Below, in pieces: positions 1 to 8,483 of a DNA stretch of 49,367 nucleotides (its first letter is position 1; each line of letters begins with the position of its first letter). The translations under genes and the position numbers were made by a program. Origin of the DNA: Acidobacteriota bacterium (GTDB lineage Bacteria > Acidobacteriota > Terriglobia > Bryobacterales > Bryobacteraceae); assembly GCA_003223115.1 (NCBI GenBank), contig QHXW01000413.1, positions 1 to 49,367 on the forward strand, given 5' to 3'. The notes beneath the pieces are model-generated. The model worked only from the letters and a program-made list of their open reading frames with translations, was not told the DNA's origin and did not search any database.

Positions 1-25
1 CCTTCTTCCTGGCCACCGTGCGTTT
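1..25. repeat. short direct repeat matching the tail of the redoxin gene
   Basis: Bases 1-25 match bases 269-293 at 22 of 25 positions. The second copy encodes the Lys/Ala-rich C-terminus of the thioredoxin-like protein (KRTAAKKKA on the minus strand). In the same frame the first copy reads KRTVARKK and runs off the left edge. That frame is closed by a TGA upstream near base 57 and has no start codon, so it is not a complete gene inside the window. It may be the tail of a second, partly deleted copy of the redoxin, or chance similarity between basic, low-complexity C-termini. The stretch between the copies (about 30-260) holds no convincing gene; it has two GGACGGACAC direct repeats near 153 and 191. 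Confidence 0.35.
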
Positions 26-263
26 TGTGTCAACTACGGCTGCCCGCTTGGTGCCTCATCTTGCAGAGCGAAGAAGTCCACAGTTCCGCCAGGGAACTCA
101 GAGGACGGAAATAGAGCCCGTAGACAGATGAGAAACCCGGCGCGCGGCCTAACGAAGAACCAGGACGGACACTTCACGAGGACGCCGGGGACGGACACCT
201 CAGATCCCGTTCTCAATGTGTCCGCGAGCAGGCGTGACAATTCCCGGTCAGCACACCGCGGTT

Positions 264-848
264 TCAGGCCTTCTTCTTAGCCGCCGTGCGTTTGTGGCCC
301 TCGTGCGCGGAACCTTCTTTGAGCAGCGGCAGGAGCAACTCGCGGAAATTCTTTTCCTGATTCGCCCGATCGAAGAACTTGTCGTCGCCGGCGAGCTGTG
401 CCCGGATGACGCCTTGACGGTCGATGACCACCACCTGCGGCATCATCATCTTGAACATCACCGGGTGCTCCAGGTAACTCTCCACCGCAGTTCGGGGAGC
501 AAATCCCACAGGAAAGCCCGGCTGAAAGCGGCGGATGAAGTCCGGCACCGCCATGGCCGCCATTTCCTCTATGGCCGAGGCCATCACCTGAAAACCCTGC
601 GGCGCATATTCTTTCTGCAGCCCCGCAAGAATTTGCGACGCGAACTGGCAGTGCTCGCAGTAAGTCAGAATGAACGCCAACACCACAACCTTGCCGTGGT
701 ATTGGCTGATATGGAGCTGGCTGCCATCGTTCATGTTGACGGCGAAATCGGGGGAAGGCCGTGGTACTTTGCCGTCACCGAAAGCCGCGGCAGCCGCGAG
801 GACACTGACCACGCAGACCAGAACAGTAGACACTCGTCGAAGCAACAT
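264..848 (-). CDS. TlpA/AhpC-like thioredoxin-fold protein, exported
   Basis: This 194-residue protein has an N-terminal hydrophobic segment (residues 6-22, ending near AAAAAFG) that looks like a signal peptide or anchor. A thioredoxin-fold domain with a CxxC motif follows (C64-E-H-C67, in the context TYCEHCQF). Later segments GFPVGF and PQVVVIDRQG match the AhpC/TSA-redoxin fold, where the residue after the cis-Pro strand leads into the VVIDRQG strand. The family reduces disulfides or acts as a thiol peroxidase outside the cytoplasm; the substrate cannot be told from the sequence. The last 15 residues are a Lys/Ala tail that is partly repeated at the left edge of the window. It lies 39 bp downstream of the metallopeptidase-like gene on the same strand and may share its transcript. 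Confidence 0.8.
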   Translation of the reverse strand: MLLRRVSTVLVCVVSVLAAAAAFGDGKVPRPSPDFAVNMNDGSQLHISQYHGKVVVLAFILTYCEHCQFASQILAGLQKEYAPQGFQVMASAIEEMAAMAVPDFIRRFQPGFPVGFAPRTAVESYLEHPVMFKMMMPQVVVIDRQGVIRAQLAGDDKFFDRANQEKNFRELLLPLLKEGSAHEGHKRTAAKKKA

Positions 849-887
849 TTTTAGTTTCAGTTTACCTATTTTCAGTTTAGCTATTTT

Positions 888-2129
888 TCAGTTTAACCCA
901 GGCTCTTTCAAACCTTCCAGGCTGCGCACTACGGCGCCGTCCAGCCGCAGAACAAAGTATCCGCCATCGCCCGACCCGGAAATCAGCGCATCACCGCGTG
1001 ATTGAACGTCAAAGCGCTTCCACTTCTTCTGCAGAATTTCCTGGTAGGCGTCGAAATATTCGCGCGCGATGCGAGGGTCGTTCCAATCCACCGCATATAC
1101 CAGCACCGCCCGGCGCTCGGCCTGATTCTCGTAGAGCGCATAGGTGCCGCCTCTCCAATACGGCGAAATGGCCTTCGCGCGCGCTTCGTCAAAATACTGC
1201 GCCAGCAGAATCGAGAAGTCCAGCTCGCCGATAGTGCTCTCGACCAGCCGTTTATAGCCGCGGTGTTTCGGAAAATCCGGCAGCTCCGGCTTGGAAGGCG
1301 TCTCGTGTGCAAAATATTTGTCGGGATGCAGAATCTGCTGCGTTGATACCGGCGCTTGACGGAAGATTTGGGCGAACGCGGCTGTGCCCGACTTCTCGAC
1401 TACGGCACTCTGGAAAAGTATGCCCTGGGTGTAAGGGAACAGCAGCGTCCGGCGCAGGTACAGCGGCGCGGACTCGAAAACCGGATATTCGCCTCCGCCC
1501 CCTTCCATGGCGCGGCTCATCAGCTCGACTGATTCGGGTGAGTTTTTGAGCGATTTCCCCATGCGTCGCGACTGTACTTCGGACATCAGCCAGGTGGCCT
1601 GGCCCTCCATCACCGCCATATGCGCCATCGACAGGTCATCGTCGTTCTTGGACTGGCTAATGAAATGTTCGAGTCGAAAATTCTGGTCGGCCAGCGCGTG
1701 TGCCAGCTCGTGGACCAGCGCGGCCTCACGCATTCCAGAGGTGGCCCAGTCGGAAACATACAGGCGTTTCTTGTGATAGTCGTAGAATGCCGCCGCTTGC
1801 TCGGTGAGCAGATCCACGGTGGTTTTCGCGAGGTCGAAATCGGCCGGGACAAAACCGAACTTTTTCAAAGCCAGTTCTTCAATACGCAGATCCTCTGGTG
1901 TGGAAGACTGCCGTATGCGTTCCGTCAGAAAGCGGTTGACCTGTTCTTTGCTGATCAGGTCGTAGGGCACCCTATGTCGGAGCGTCAGACCGGAGACCTG
2001 TGTCAGCTCGTCAAGATCGTGGCCGATCTCGTCGAAAATGGAGCGGTCATGGTTTTGGGAGCCCGCGGGAAAACTGGCGAGAAAGAGCGAGACCGGCAGC
2101 AGGCCGCAGCGGCCGTAGAGCTTACGCAC
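888..2129 (-). CDS. HEXXH zinc-metallopeptidase-like exported protein
   Basis: I place the start at the GTG at 2129, whose GTGCGTAA overlaps the stop codon of the upstream MFS gene by 8 bp. The longer reading to 2171 would invade the MFS coding region further. The product, about 413 residues, starts with a hydrophobic stretch (LYGRCGLLPVSLFLASFPAGS) that looks like a signal peptide. The motif HELAH, in the context ALVHELAHALADQ, is a gluzincin-type zinc site, with His-Glu-x-x-His as metal ligands and general base. The YDYHKKRLYVSDW region before it also looks conserved. Proteins of this layout are common and uncharacterised in Acidobacteriota; substrate unknown. Translational coupling to the MFS exporter suggests a joint role in export or envelope processing, which is inference. 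Confidence 0.7.
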   Translation of the reverse strand: MRKLYGRCGLLPVSLFLASFPAGSQNHDRSIFDEIGHDLDELTQVSGLTLRHRVPYDLISKEQVNRFLTERIRQSSTPEDLRIEELALKKFGFVPADFDLAKTTVDLLTEQAAAFYDYHKKRLYVSDWATSGMREAALVHELAHALADQNFRLEHFISQSKNDDDLSMAHMAVMEGQATWLMSEVQSRRMGKSLKNSPESVELMSRAMEGGGGEYPVFESAPLYLRRTLLFPYTQGILFQSAVVEKSGTAAFAQIFRQAPVSTQQILHPDKYFAHETPSKPELPDFPKHRGYKRLVESTIGELDFSILLAQYFDEARAKAISPYWRGGTYALYENQAERRAVLVYAVDWNDPRIAREYFDAYQEILQKKWKRFDVQSRGDALISGSGDGGYFVLRLDGAVVRSLEGLKEPGLN

Positions 2130-3423
2130 GAACAGCCCTCGCCTTGGCGTGAAACACCCATGCAGCCGCAACAGTCACCGCGCCGCCCATCAAGACGGTA
2201 AGCCGAGGGCCTAGAGCATGCGCGATAGCGCCGGCCGCCAGACTTCCGAACGGTCCAAGGCCCACCACCGTCATGGCGTATAGCGACATGACGCGTCCAC
2301 GGAATTGATCCGGAATTAGGGTCTGAATCAGAGTGTTTGCCGCTGCGTTCTGGCGCATCACGCCGAACCCGATCACCGGCATGATCGCGATCGAAAGGTA
2401 GAACCGGGGGGACAAGGAAAACAGGATAAAAGTGACGCCGGTGCTCAGTGCGCTGAACACGATGACGCGGCGCAACCCAGTAACCTCGTTGCTGTGGGCC
2501 AGCACCAGCGTGCCCACCACCGCGCCTACTCCCATGGCTCCCATCAGGAATCCGAGGCCCTGGGCGCCCCGGTGGAAAATATCGTCGGAAAAGAACGGCA
2601 TCAGCACCACAGCCGGCATTCCCCCTAGCGTTGTCGCCCCCAGCAGCATGAGGGTGGAGCGAACCGGCAGATAGTGCCATGCGTAACGAAAGCCTTCAAT
2701 GAGATAAGACCAGGAGGACGCGGCGAAACGCGTGGTATCGGCGGGAATGCGCATGGCCATGAGCGCGATAATGACCGCCACAAAGCTGACGCCATTTATG
2801 GTGAAACAGACGCCTTCACCCAATGCTGCCACCAGCAGACCCGCAATGGCCGGACCCACGATCCGGGCGGCGTTGAAAATGGCCGAGTTGAGGGAAATGG
2901 CATTCAGCAGGTCTTCTTTATTTGCCAGTTGCACGATCAGCGCCTGGCGCGCGGGCATGTCGAAGGCGTTAATGGTGCCCAATACGGTGGCCAGCGCCAG
3001 GACGTGCCATACCTGGACGTGTCCCGCTAGCGTGAGCAGGCCCAGGGCGAATGCCTGGAGCATGGATAGCGCTTGGGTGAGGATCACGATGCGGTGGCGG
3101 GGAAATCGGTCCGAGACCAGGCCACCGATCGAGCCCAGCGCCAACACCGGGATCTGGCTGCAGAACCAGGCTGTACCCACCAGCAGCTCCGAGTGCGAAA
3201 GCCGGTAGACCAGCCAGCTCTGCGCCACATTCTGCATCCATGTGCCAATCAAGGAGATGATCTGGCCAAAAACGAACAGGCGGAAGTTCCTATGGCGTAG
3301 AGCGCGGAAGGTTTGATGGAGGCCACCGCGCACCTCTGGTTTCGGCGGTTTTCTCGGACCTGATCCCGGGATCAGAAACGCGGGAGGTGTTGTCTCGGTT
3401 GAGCTCTCAATGCTCTCGGCCAA
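2122..3423 (-). CDS. MFS transporter, EntS-like (MFS_3)
   Basis: This 433-residue membrane protein opens with a polar N-terminus of about 35 residues, then FRALRHRNFRLFVFGQIISLIGTWMQNVAQSWLVYRLS. That is the hallmark of the MFS_3 / enterobactin-exporter-like family. About twelve hydrophobic segments follow, with GLVSDRFPRHRI as the loop 2-3 motif (G-x-x-x-D-R) and FRGRVMSLYAM in the second half. The family exports small molecules by proton antiport; the substrate cannot be predicted here. The gene is translationally coupled to the downstream HEXXH protein. It is divergent from kdgD, with about 450 bp between them that holds one small reading frame. Confidence 0.88.
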   Translation of the reverse strand: MAESIESSTETTPPAFLIPGSGPRKPPKPEVRGGLHQTFRALRHRNFRLFVFGQIISLIGTWMQNVAQSWLVYRLSHSELLVGTAWFCSQIPVLALGSIGGLVSDRFPRHRIVILTQALSMLQAFALGLLTLAGHVQVWHVLALATVLGTINAFDMPARQALIVQLANKEDLLNAISLNSAIFNAARIVGPAIAGLLVAALGEGVCFTINGVSFVAVIIALMAMRIPADTTRFAASSWSYLIEGFRYAWHYLPVRSTLMLLGATTLGGMPAVVLMPFFSDDIFHRGAQGLGFLMGAMGVGAVVGTLVLAHSNEVTGLRRVIVFSALSTGVTFILFSLSPRFYLSIAIMPVIGFGVMRQNAAANTLIQTLIPDQFRGRVMSLYAMTVVGLGPFGSLAAGAIAHALGPRLTVLMGGAVTVAAAWVFHAKARAVRA

Positions 3424-3476
3424 ACTTCAGGATAACGGTGAAACAGCAGGACTTCAAACTCCGGTGGGGGCGTCGA

Positions 3477-3602
3477 CTAGCTTTTTACTGCGGGCTTGTT
3501 CCGGTCGAGTGCTCGCAGCCACACACCCAGAACTGCTTTCTGGACGTAGAAGGCTGTTGCGCAACTCCCAACGAATGCAGCACCAATCAAAACGGCTTCC
3601 AT
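3477..3602 (-). CDS. small one-helix membrane protein, unknown function
   Basis: A 41-residue reading frame starts at ATG 3602. It has a hydrophobic segment (AVLIGAAFVGSCATAFYVQ) followed by an amphipathic, basic tail (LRALDRNKPAVKS). The pattern of a single transmembrane helix with a short positive tail resembles small membrane proteins I recall in Acidobacteriota, but that is a memory of style and not a verified homology. A longer frame reaches 3665, but its extra 21 residues look non-coding. Only a weak GGGGTTGG ribosome-binding candidate is present. It lies between the divergent MFS and kdgD genes, 53 bp upstream of the MFS start on the same strand. The remainder of this intergenic stretch (3603-3875) shows nothing else I recognise. 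Confidence 0.45.
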   Translation of the reverse strand: MEAVLIGAAFVGSCATAFYVQKAVLGVWLRALDRNKPAVKS

Positions 3603-3875
3603 AAGACCAACCCCGGTATTTTCAACGGCACGTTTGGGGCCACACTTGAGAGGCCACGACACCAAGCTATTTTGAGCTTCGTGACAAGTTTTCTATCCGT
3701 TTGCCCGACAGGGCTATGCAAAAAGCGCGGGGTTTTCTTACGATAACTGTGATTTCTTACACACTCGACGGTCGGCCGCAGTACCGATTTCTATAGATTC
3801 GAGCCGATGTGCGCCTCACCACGACGGCGCTCTGTCGCTCCTCCGTGTCTGGTTTGGTCTTGCTACATTGAACCC

Positions 3876-4844
3876 ATGACCCCTGGCGAGCTGCGCAACC
3901 GCTTCCGCGGAGTATTTGGGTTTCCGATCACACCGTTTCGCCCGGACCTGTCGCTGGATTTCGATGCCCTGACACGCAATGTCGACTGGATGTCCCGGCA
4001 TCCCTTCTGCGCCCTCGTGGCTGCCGGCGGCACGGGTGAAATGTACTCCCTCAGCGTCGCGGAAATCATTGCAGTGGTCAAAGTGACGGTACAGGCGGCT
4101 GGCGGGCGCATACCGGTGGTGGCTGGTGTGGGTTTCAACGCTGCCATGGGGGCAGAAATTGCCCGCGGCGCCGAGAAGGCGGGCGCGGACTGCCTGCTGG
4201 CCTTGCCGCCTTATTATGCCAATGCGCCCGAGGAAGGGCTGGCCGTTTACTATCAATCGATAGCTGGCGCTTCAGGCTTGCCGTTAACCATCTATAGCCG
4301 CGATTGGGCCGTTTTTTCTCCGCACGCGGTGGCCCGGTTAGCCGAGAGCATCCCATTGCTTATCGCCTGGAAAGACGGCCAGGGTGACGCGCGCAAGTAC
4401 CAGCGCATCATGAGCTATGTGGGCGACCGGCTGGCCTGGCTTGGTGGAATTGGCGACGACTGCGTTCCCGCGTATTTCGCGATCGGCGTGCAGGCCTACA
4501 CCTCGAGCATCTCGAACATCGCGCCCAAACTGTCTCTGGCACTGGCAGATGCGGGCCTGGCCCGGGATTTTGCCAGACTCGATCACCTGATGCGCCGCTA
4601 CGTGCATCCGCTTTACGCGATTCGAGATCGCATGCGGGGCTACGAAGTTGCGGTCATGAAGCAGGCCATGGAGATCCTGGGCATCAGCGCGGGGCCGGTG
4701 CGCCCACCGCTCACCAACTGCCGTCCCCAGGACATTGAGGATCTTCGAAAGCTGATGGACGTCTATCGCGATGTTTTAGAAGAGAGGGAGTCCGGCTATC
4801 TGGCGGAGCGCTCCCAAGCAGGATCGGGCAGGATTTCTCGGTAG
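3876..4844 (+). CDS. kdgD: 5-dehydro-4-deoxyglucarate dehydratase (KdgD family)
   Basis: This 322-residue member of the DHDPS/NAL aldolase superfamily has the (beta/alpha)8 fold. It carries GGTGEMYSLS (phosphate/carboxylate-binding turn), the catalytic Tyr140 in LTIYSRDWA, and the Schiff-base Lys166 in LIAWKDGQGD. The sequence YSRDWAVFSP, and WKDGQGD in place of the usual K-x-x-S-G, point to the KdgD subgroup over dihydrodipicolinate synthase. KdgD decarboxylates and dehydrates 5-dehydro-4-deoxyglucarate to 2,5-dioxopentanoate on the way from glucarate or galactarate to 2-oxoglutarate. I start at ATG 3876 because MTPGELR aligns with the family N-terminus; the 69 bases upstream in frame look non-coding. 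It sits just upstream of a broken polysaccharide-uptake and arabinofuranosidase pair. The 239 bp after it hold no recognisable feature other than an AT-rich stretch near 4955-4980. Confidence 0.82.
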   Translation: MTPGELRNRFRGVFGFPITPFRPDLSLDFDALTRNVDWMSRHPFCALVAAGGTGEMYSLSVAEIIAVVKVTVQAAGGRIPVVAGVGFNAAMGAEIARGAEKAGADCLLALPPYYANAPEEGLAVYYQSIAGASGLPLTIYSRDWAVFSPHAVARLAESIPLLIAWKDGQGDARKYQRIMSYVGDRLAWLGGIGDDCVPAYFAIGVQAYTSSISNIAPKLSLALADAGLARDFARLDHLMRRYVHPLYAIRDRMRGYEVAVMKQAMEILGISAGPVRPPLTNCRPQDIEDLRKLMDVYRDVLEERESGYLAERSQAGSGRISR

Positions 4845-5083
4845 GTTGCGAGCAGTCGTTAAATCGAGGCGCAAACTGTTGGACGGAAGTCCCTCTTCGC
4901 CTAGACAATATTCCTGCTACCCAAGCTTTTTTCTTTCAGAGTCGAGCTTGCGCTGAAATACAATAAAAAGAATTTTGTTTTGGGTGTTACCGTGAAAACG
5001 CGCGCTGCATCGCAGTCGATGATTTCAATTGACTTCAGTCGTTGAATCCTATATACCTAGCCCATTATTCAGGAGGACTGGGA

Positions 5084-8000
5084 ATGTCACGTCGACTCGC
5101 AGTGTATGTTTCCTTCGTGCTGATGTCGTGCAGCGCGCTTTTCGGCCAGGCTACTTCCGGAGGCATTTTCGGAACGGTCACTGATCCTACCGGCGCGGTG
5201 ATCGCGCAGGCCAAAGTGACCCTCACCGACGTCAGCAAAGGCGTCACCGTCAACACCACGACGAATGAGTCCGGCAACTATACCCAGACTCACCTGACCG
5301 TCGGTACCTACAAAGTTACCGTGGAGGCGACGGGTTTCAAGACTGCCATTCAAGAGAACGTGCCGGTGAATGTGGACACCAACACGCGGGTGGACGTGGC
5401 GTTGCAAGTCGGCGAGGTCAACCAGGAAGTCACGGTGAGCGAGGTGCCGCCGCTTCTCAAGAGCGACCGCGCCGACGTCAGTGACACGCTTAGTTAGCGC
5501 GCGTGAAGTCAGCGAGTTGCCCGTGCTGAACCGGAATTTCACGCAGCTCGAGCTGCTGCTGCCGGGCACTTCGAAAATGAACTGGCAGCACGCCTCGAGC
5601 GAAAACCCGCAGGGCGGCATTCAGATCAACACCAACGGCCAACTCTTCGGGATGAACAACTTCATGATCGACGGTGCGGATAACAACGACCCGGTGTTGG
5701 GCATCATCATGATCAACCTGGCCATCGATTCGGTGCAGGAGTTCAAACTGACTTCGGCGAACTATGACGCCGAGTTCGCACAGGCCGGCGGCTCGGTGAT
5801 GCAGGTGGAGACCAAGTCCGGCTCGAACCAGTTGCACGGCTCATTATTCGAGTTTCTGCAGAACAATATCTTCAAAGCGGGCAATCCGTTCAGCGAAGGG
5901 CTGCATGATCCGGGCACTCCTGCGCCCAAGGGTCGAGGCGTTCCGCCGCTGCGCTGGAACCAATTCGGCGGGTCGCTCGGTGGTCCGATCGTGAAAAACA
6001 AGGTTTTCCTGTTCGGCGATTACCAGGGGACAGGGGACACGCAGGCGTAACGGCGCATCCGTTTTGACCCGTGTTCCGACCGCTGCTGAGCGCGCCGGCG
6101 ATTTCAGCGCTTTCGGTGTGCCAATTTTCGATCCACTCACCGGCAATTCGGACGGTAGTGGCCGGGCCCAGTTCGCCGACTCATCACGCGCCACTTCATC
6201 CAACCCACAGGGCCTGAACATGATTCCGCAGGCGCGCATCACAACCCAGGCAACGAATCTTCTCAATCTGTTGCCGGCGCCCAATTTGAATCCAGCATCG
6301 CCGAACGACCCCAACTTCGCCGCATCGGGTTCGGAGGCTTTAGACAGCGACCAGTACGACGTGCGCGGGGATCACTATGCCACGGACAAGCTGCACTACT
6401 TCGGTCGCTACAGCCTGGCGAACTTCAACAAGAACTCGCCGCCCGCTTTTGGCATCGCAGGCGGCCCAAGCCTCTCGGGATTGAACTTCGCCGGAAAATC
6501 CGACGTGCGCAATCAAAACGGCGTTGGGGCGCTAACTATACGCTTAGCCCAACGCTGCTGACCGACGCTCGCTTTGCGTTCACTCGTTACCGCGTAAAGG
6601 TCCTGCCGCTCGACTATGGCAAGAACGCCGCGGAAGCGGCCGGACTTCCGGGATTGAATCTTCCCAACAGAATCGACACCTCAGGCCTGCCGGAACTCCA
6701 GATCGGGAGCACGAGTCGAGGAGGTTTCGGTCTCGGCAACAATCAGTGTAACTGCCCGCTGATCGAAACCGAGAACGTATTCCAGATTGTGAATAACTGG
6801 ACCAAGGTCAAGGGAAATCACACCATGAAATGGGGCACCGACATCCGTCACGCGAACAACATCCGCGTTCCTAGCGATATTCACCGCTCTGGCACCATTC
6901 AGTTTAACGATGGGGTCACCGGCAACGCCAAAGTAGACGGTTCAGGCTTGGCGCCCGCGAGCTTCCTGCTGGGGCTGCCCAACTTTTTCCAGCGGTTCGC
7001 CGAGAACGCCACCGACCCGCACGAGTATCAGTACCGTATGTTCTACTTCGTTCAGGACACCTGGCGCGCCACCACCAAGCTGACCGTCAGTTACGGATTG
7101 CGTTGGGACACGTGGTTTCCCGACTCTTCACAGCATGCGGGACAAGGTGGAATATTCGACGTAACGAGCGGTCTGGTACACGTGCCCGGCGTGGGCGGAG
7201 TCTCAAAATCGGGGGACCTCCAAACGCAGTGGCATAACATTTCGCCACGCCTGGCGATCGCGTATAGCATGACACCCAAAACCGTAATCCGCACTGGCTG
7301 GGGCCGCAGTTACTTCCAGGGCATTTTTGGCTGGACATTCAACAACCTCACGCTCGGTTTTCCGACGCTGATCCAGCAGGCCATCCCGGGAGCGAATGCG
7401 TTCAGTTCGCCGTTTAGCATCACTCAGGGGCCGCTGCTTCCTGTTTTTCCCACAATTCCATCCAACGGCCTGATGCCTCTGCCCGACCATATTTCGGATG
7501 GGTATGTTCCCGCCAACCTCAAGTATCCGTACGTGGATGCCTGGAATTTTTCGGTGGCGCGACAGCTCACGGAAAACATGGAGGTGGAGGTGGCTTATGT
7601 GGGTAACGTTGGTCGGCACCTCAATTACAGTTACAATCTGAACGCCGCCATTCCGGGTCCGGACGATTTCAATCCGCGACGGCCGCTGTGGGCTAAGTAC
7701 GGGCTCAGCCAGGGCATCAATGATGCCTGGGACTGTGCCTCGAGCAGCTACAACGCGCTGCAAACCAAGGCCACCAAGCGCTTTACCAAGAACTATTCGT
7801 TCAACGCAAATTTCACATGGCCGCGCGCTATGGATTTCGGAGAATTCAATTGGGCGACTAATGCTTACCGGTACGCCGATGATCATGGACCGGCGGACTT
7901 CGATCGGGCCACGGTTTTCAACATCGGCCATGAAGTCATCCTGCCCTTCGGTCCCGGCCAGCGCTGGGGCAGCAACGCACACGGCGCCTGGCGACAGGTG

Positions 8001-8447
8001 ATCGAGGGCTGGCAGTGGACCGGTGGCACCAGCCTGCTTAGCGGGTATCCGTTCTCACCGCAGCTTTATAACAACTCATCGCTCAACGCGGATATGAGTA
8101 TGCGGCCCGACATCACGGGTGACCCGCACGTCTCACATCCGACGCGGAATGGCTGGTTCAATCCCGCGGCGTATGCCGTACCGGCGCCTTACAAATTCGG
8201 TAACGCCTCACGCAACTCGCTGCGCGCGCCTGGTGTACAGATGTACAACTGGGCGTTCTTTAAGAATTTCAAGTTGACCGAGCGCGCCTACTTGCAGTTC
8301 CGGTGGGAGAATTTCAATATTTTCAACATCACCAATCTCTCCCACTTCGTGGTCCACGGCACCGATGCCGGGGATGCCGCAGGCAAGATCTTCGACATCT
8401 CTGAGCCCATGCGCAATATGCAGTTCGCACTGCGGCTTACTTTCTAG
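5084..8447 (+). pseudogene. TonB-dependent receptor, Oar-like, with three frameshifts
   Basis: The gene starts at ATG 5084 with a strong AGGAGG at 5071-5076. It encodes a signal peptide, a carboxypeptidase-regulatory-like domain (GGIFGTVTDPTGAVIAQAKV), a plug-like segment, and a long barrel ending in a terminal Phe (ALRLTF), as outer-membrane proteins do. The reading frame breaks three times. At 5490-5497 TTAG is duplicated; with one copy the protein reads DTLSAREVSELP. At 6026-6039 GGGGACA is duplicated; with one copy it reads YQGTRRRNGASVLT. At 6529-6532 GC is doubled (or one G is lost); the repaired frame leads into NYTLSPTLLTDARF. Removing the 13 extra bases gives 1117 codons without interruption. 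Such receptors import oligomers across the outer membrane; here the product would stop after about 137 residues. The GH51 pseudogene follows 36 bp downstream. Confidence 0.88.
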
Positions 8448-8483
8448 TCGCTTCTGTCGAAGGCGACGGCAAAGTAGACGACT

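Noticed and set aside
216-854. Plus-strand frame of 212 codons across the redoxin gene
   Set aside because: It is antisense to a protein with a clear CxxC redoxin domain. Its product is rich in His and Arg, as expected from a GC-rich shadow frame.
5490-6039. Programmed ribosomal frameshifting in the TonB receptor
   Set aside because: The sites are exact tandem duplications, not slippery heptamers, and three independent shifts in one gene would be needed.
7203-7982. Minus-strand frame of 259 codons antisense to the TonB receptor
   Set aside because: The plus frame has the barrel sequence up to the terminal Phe; the antisense frame shows no domain.
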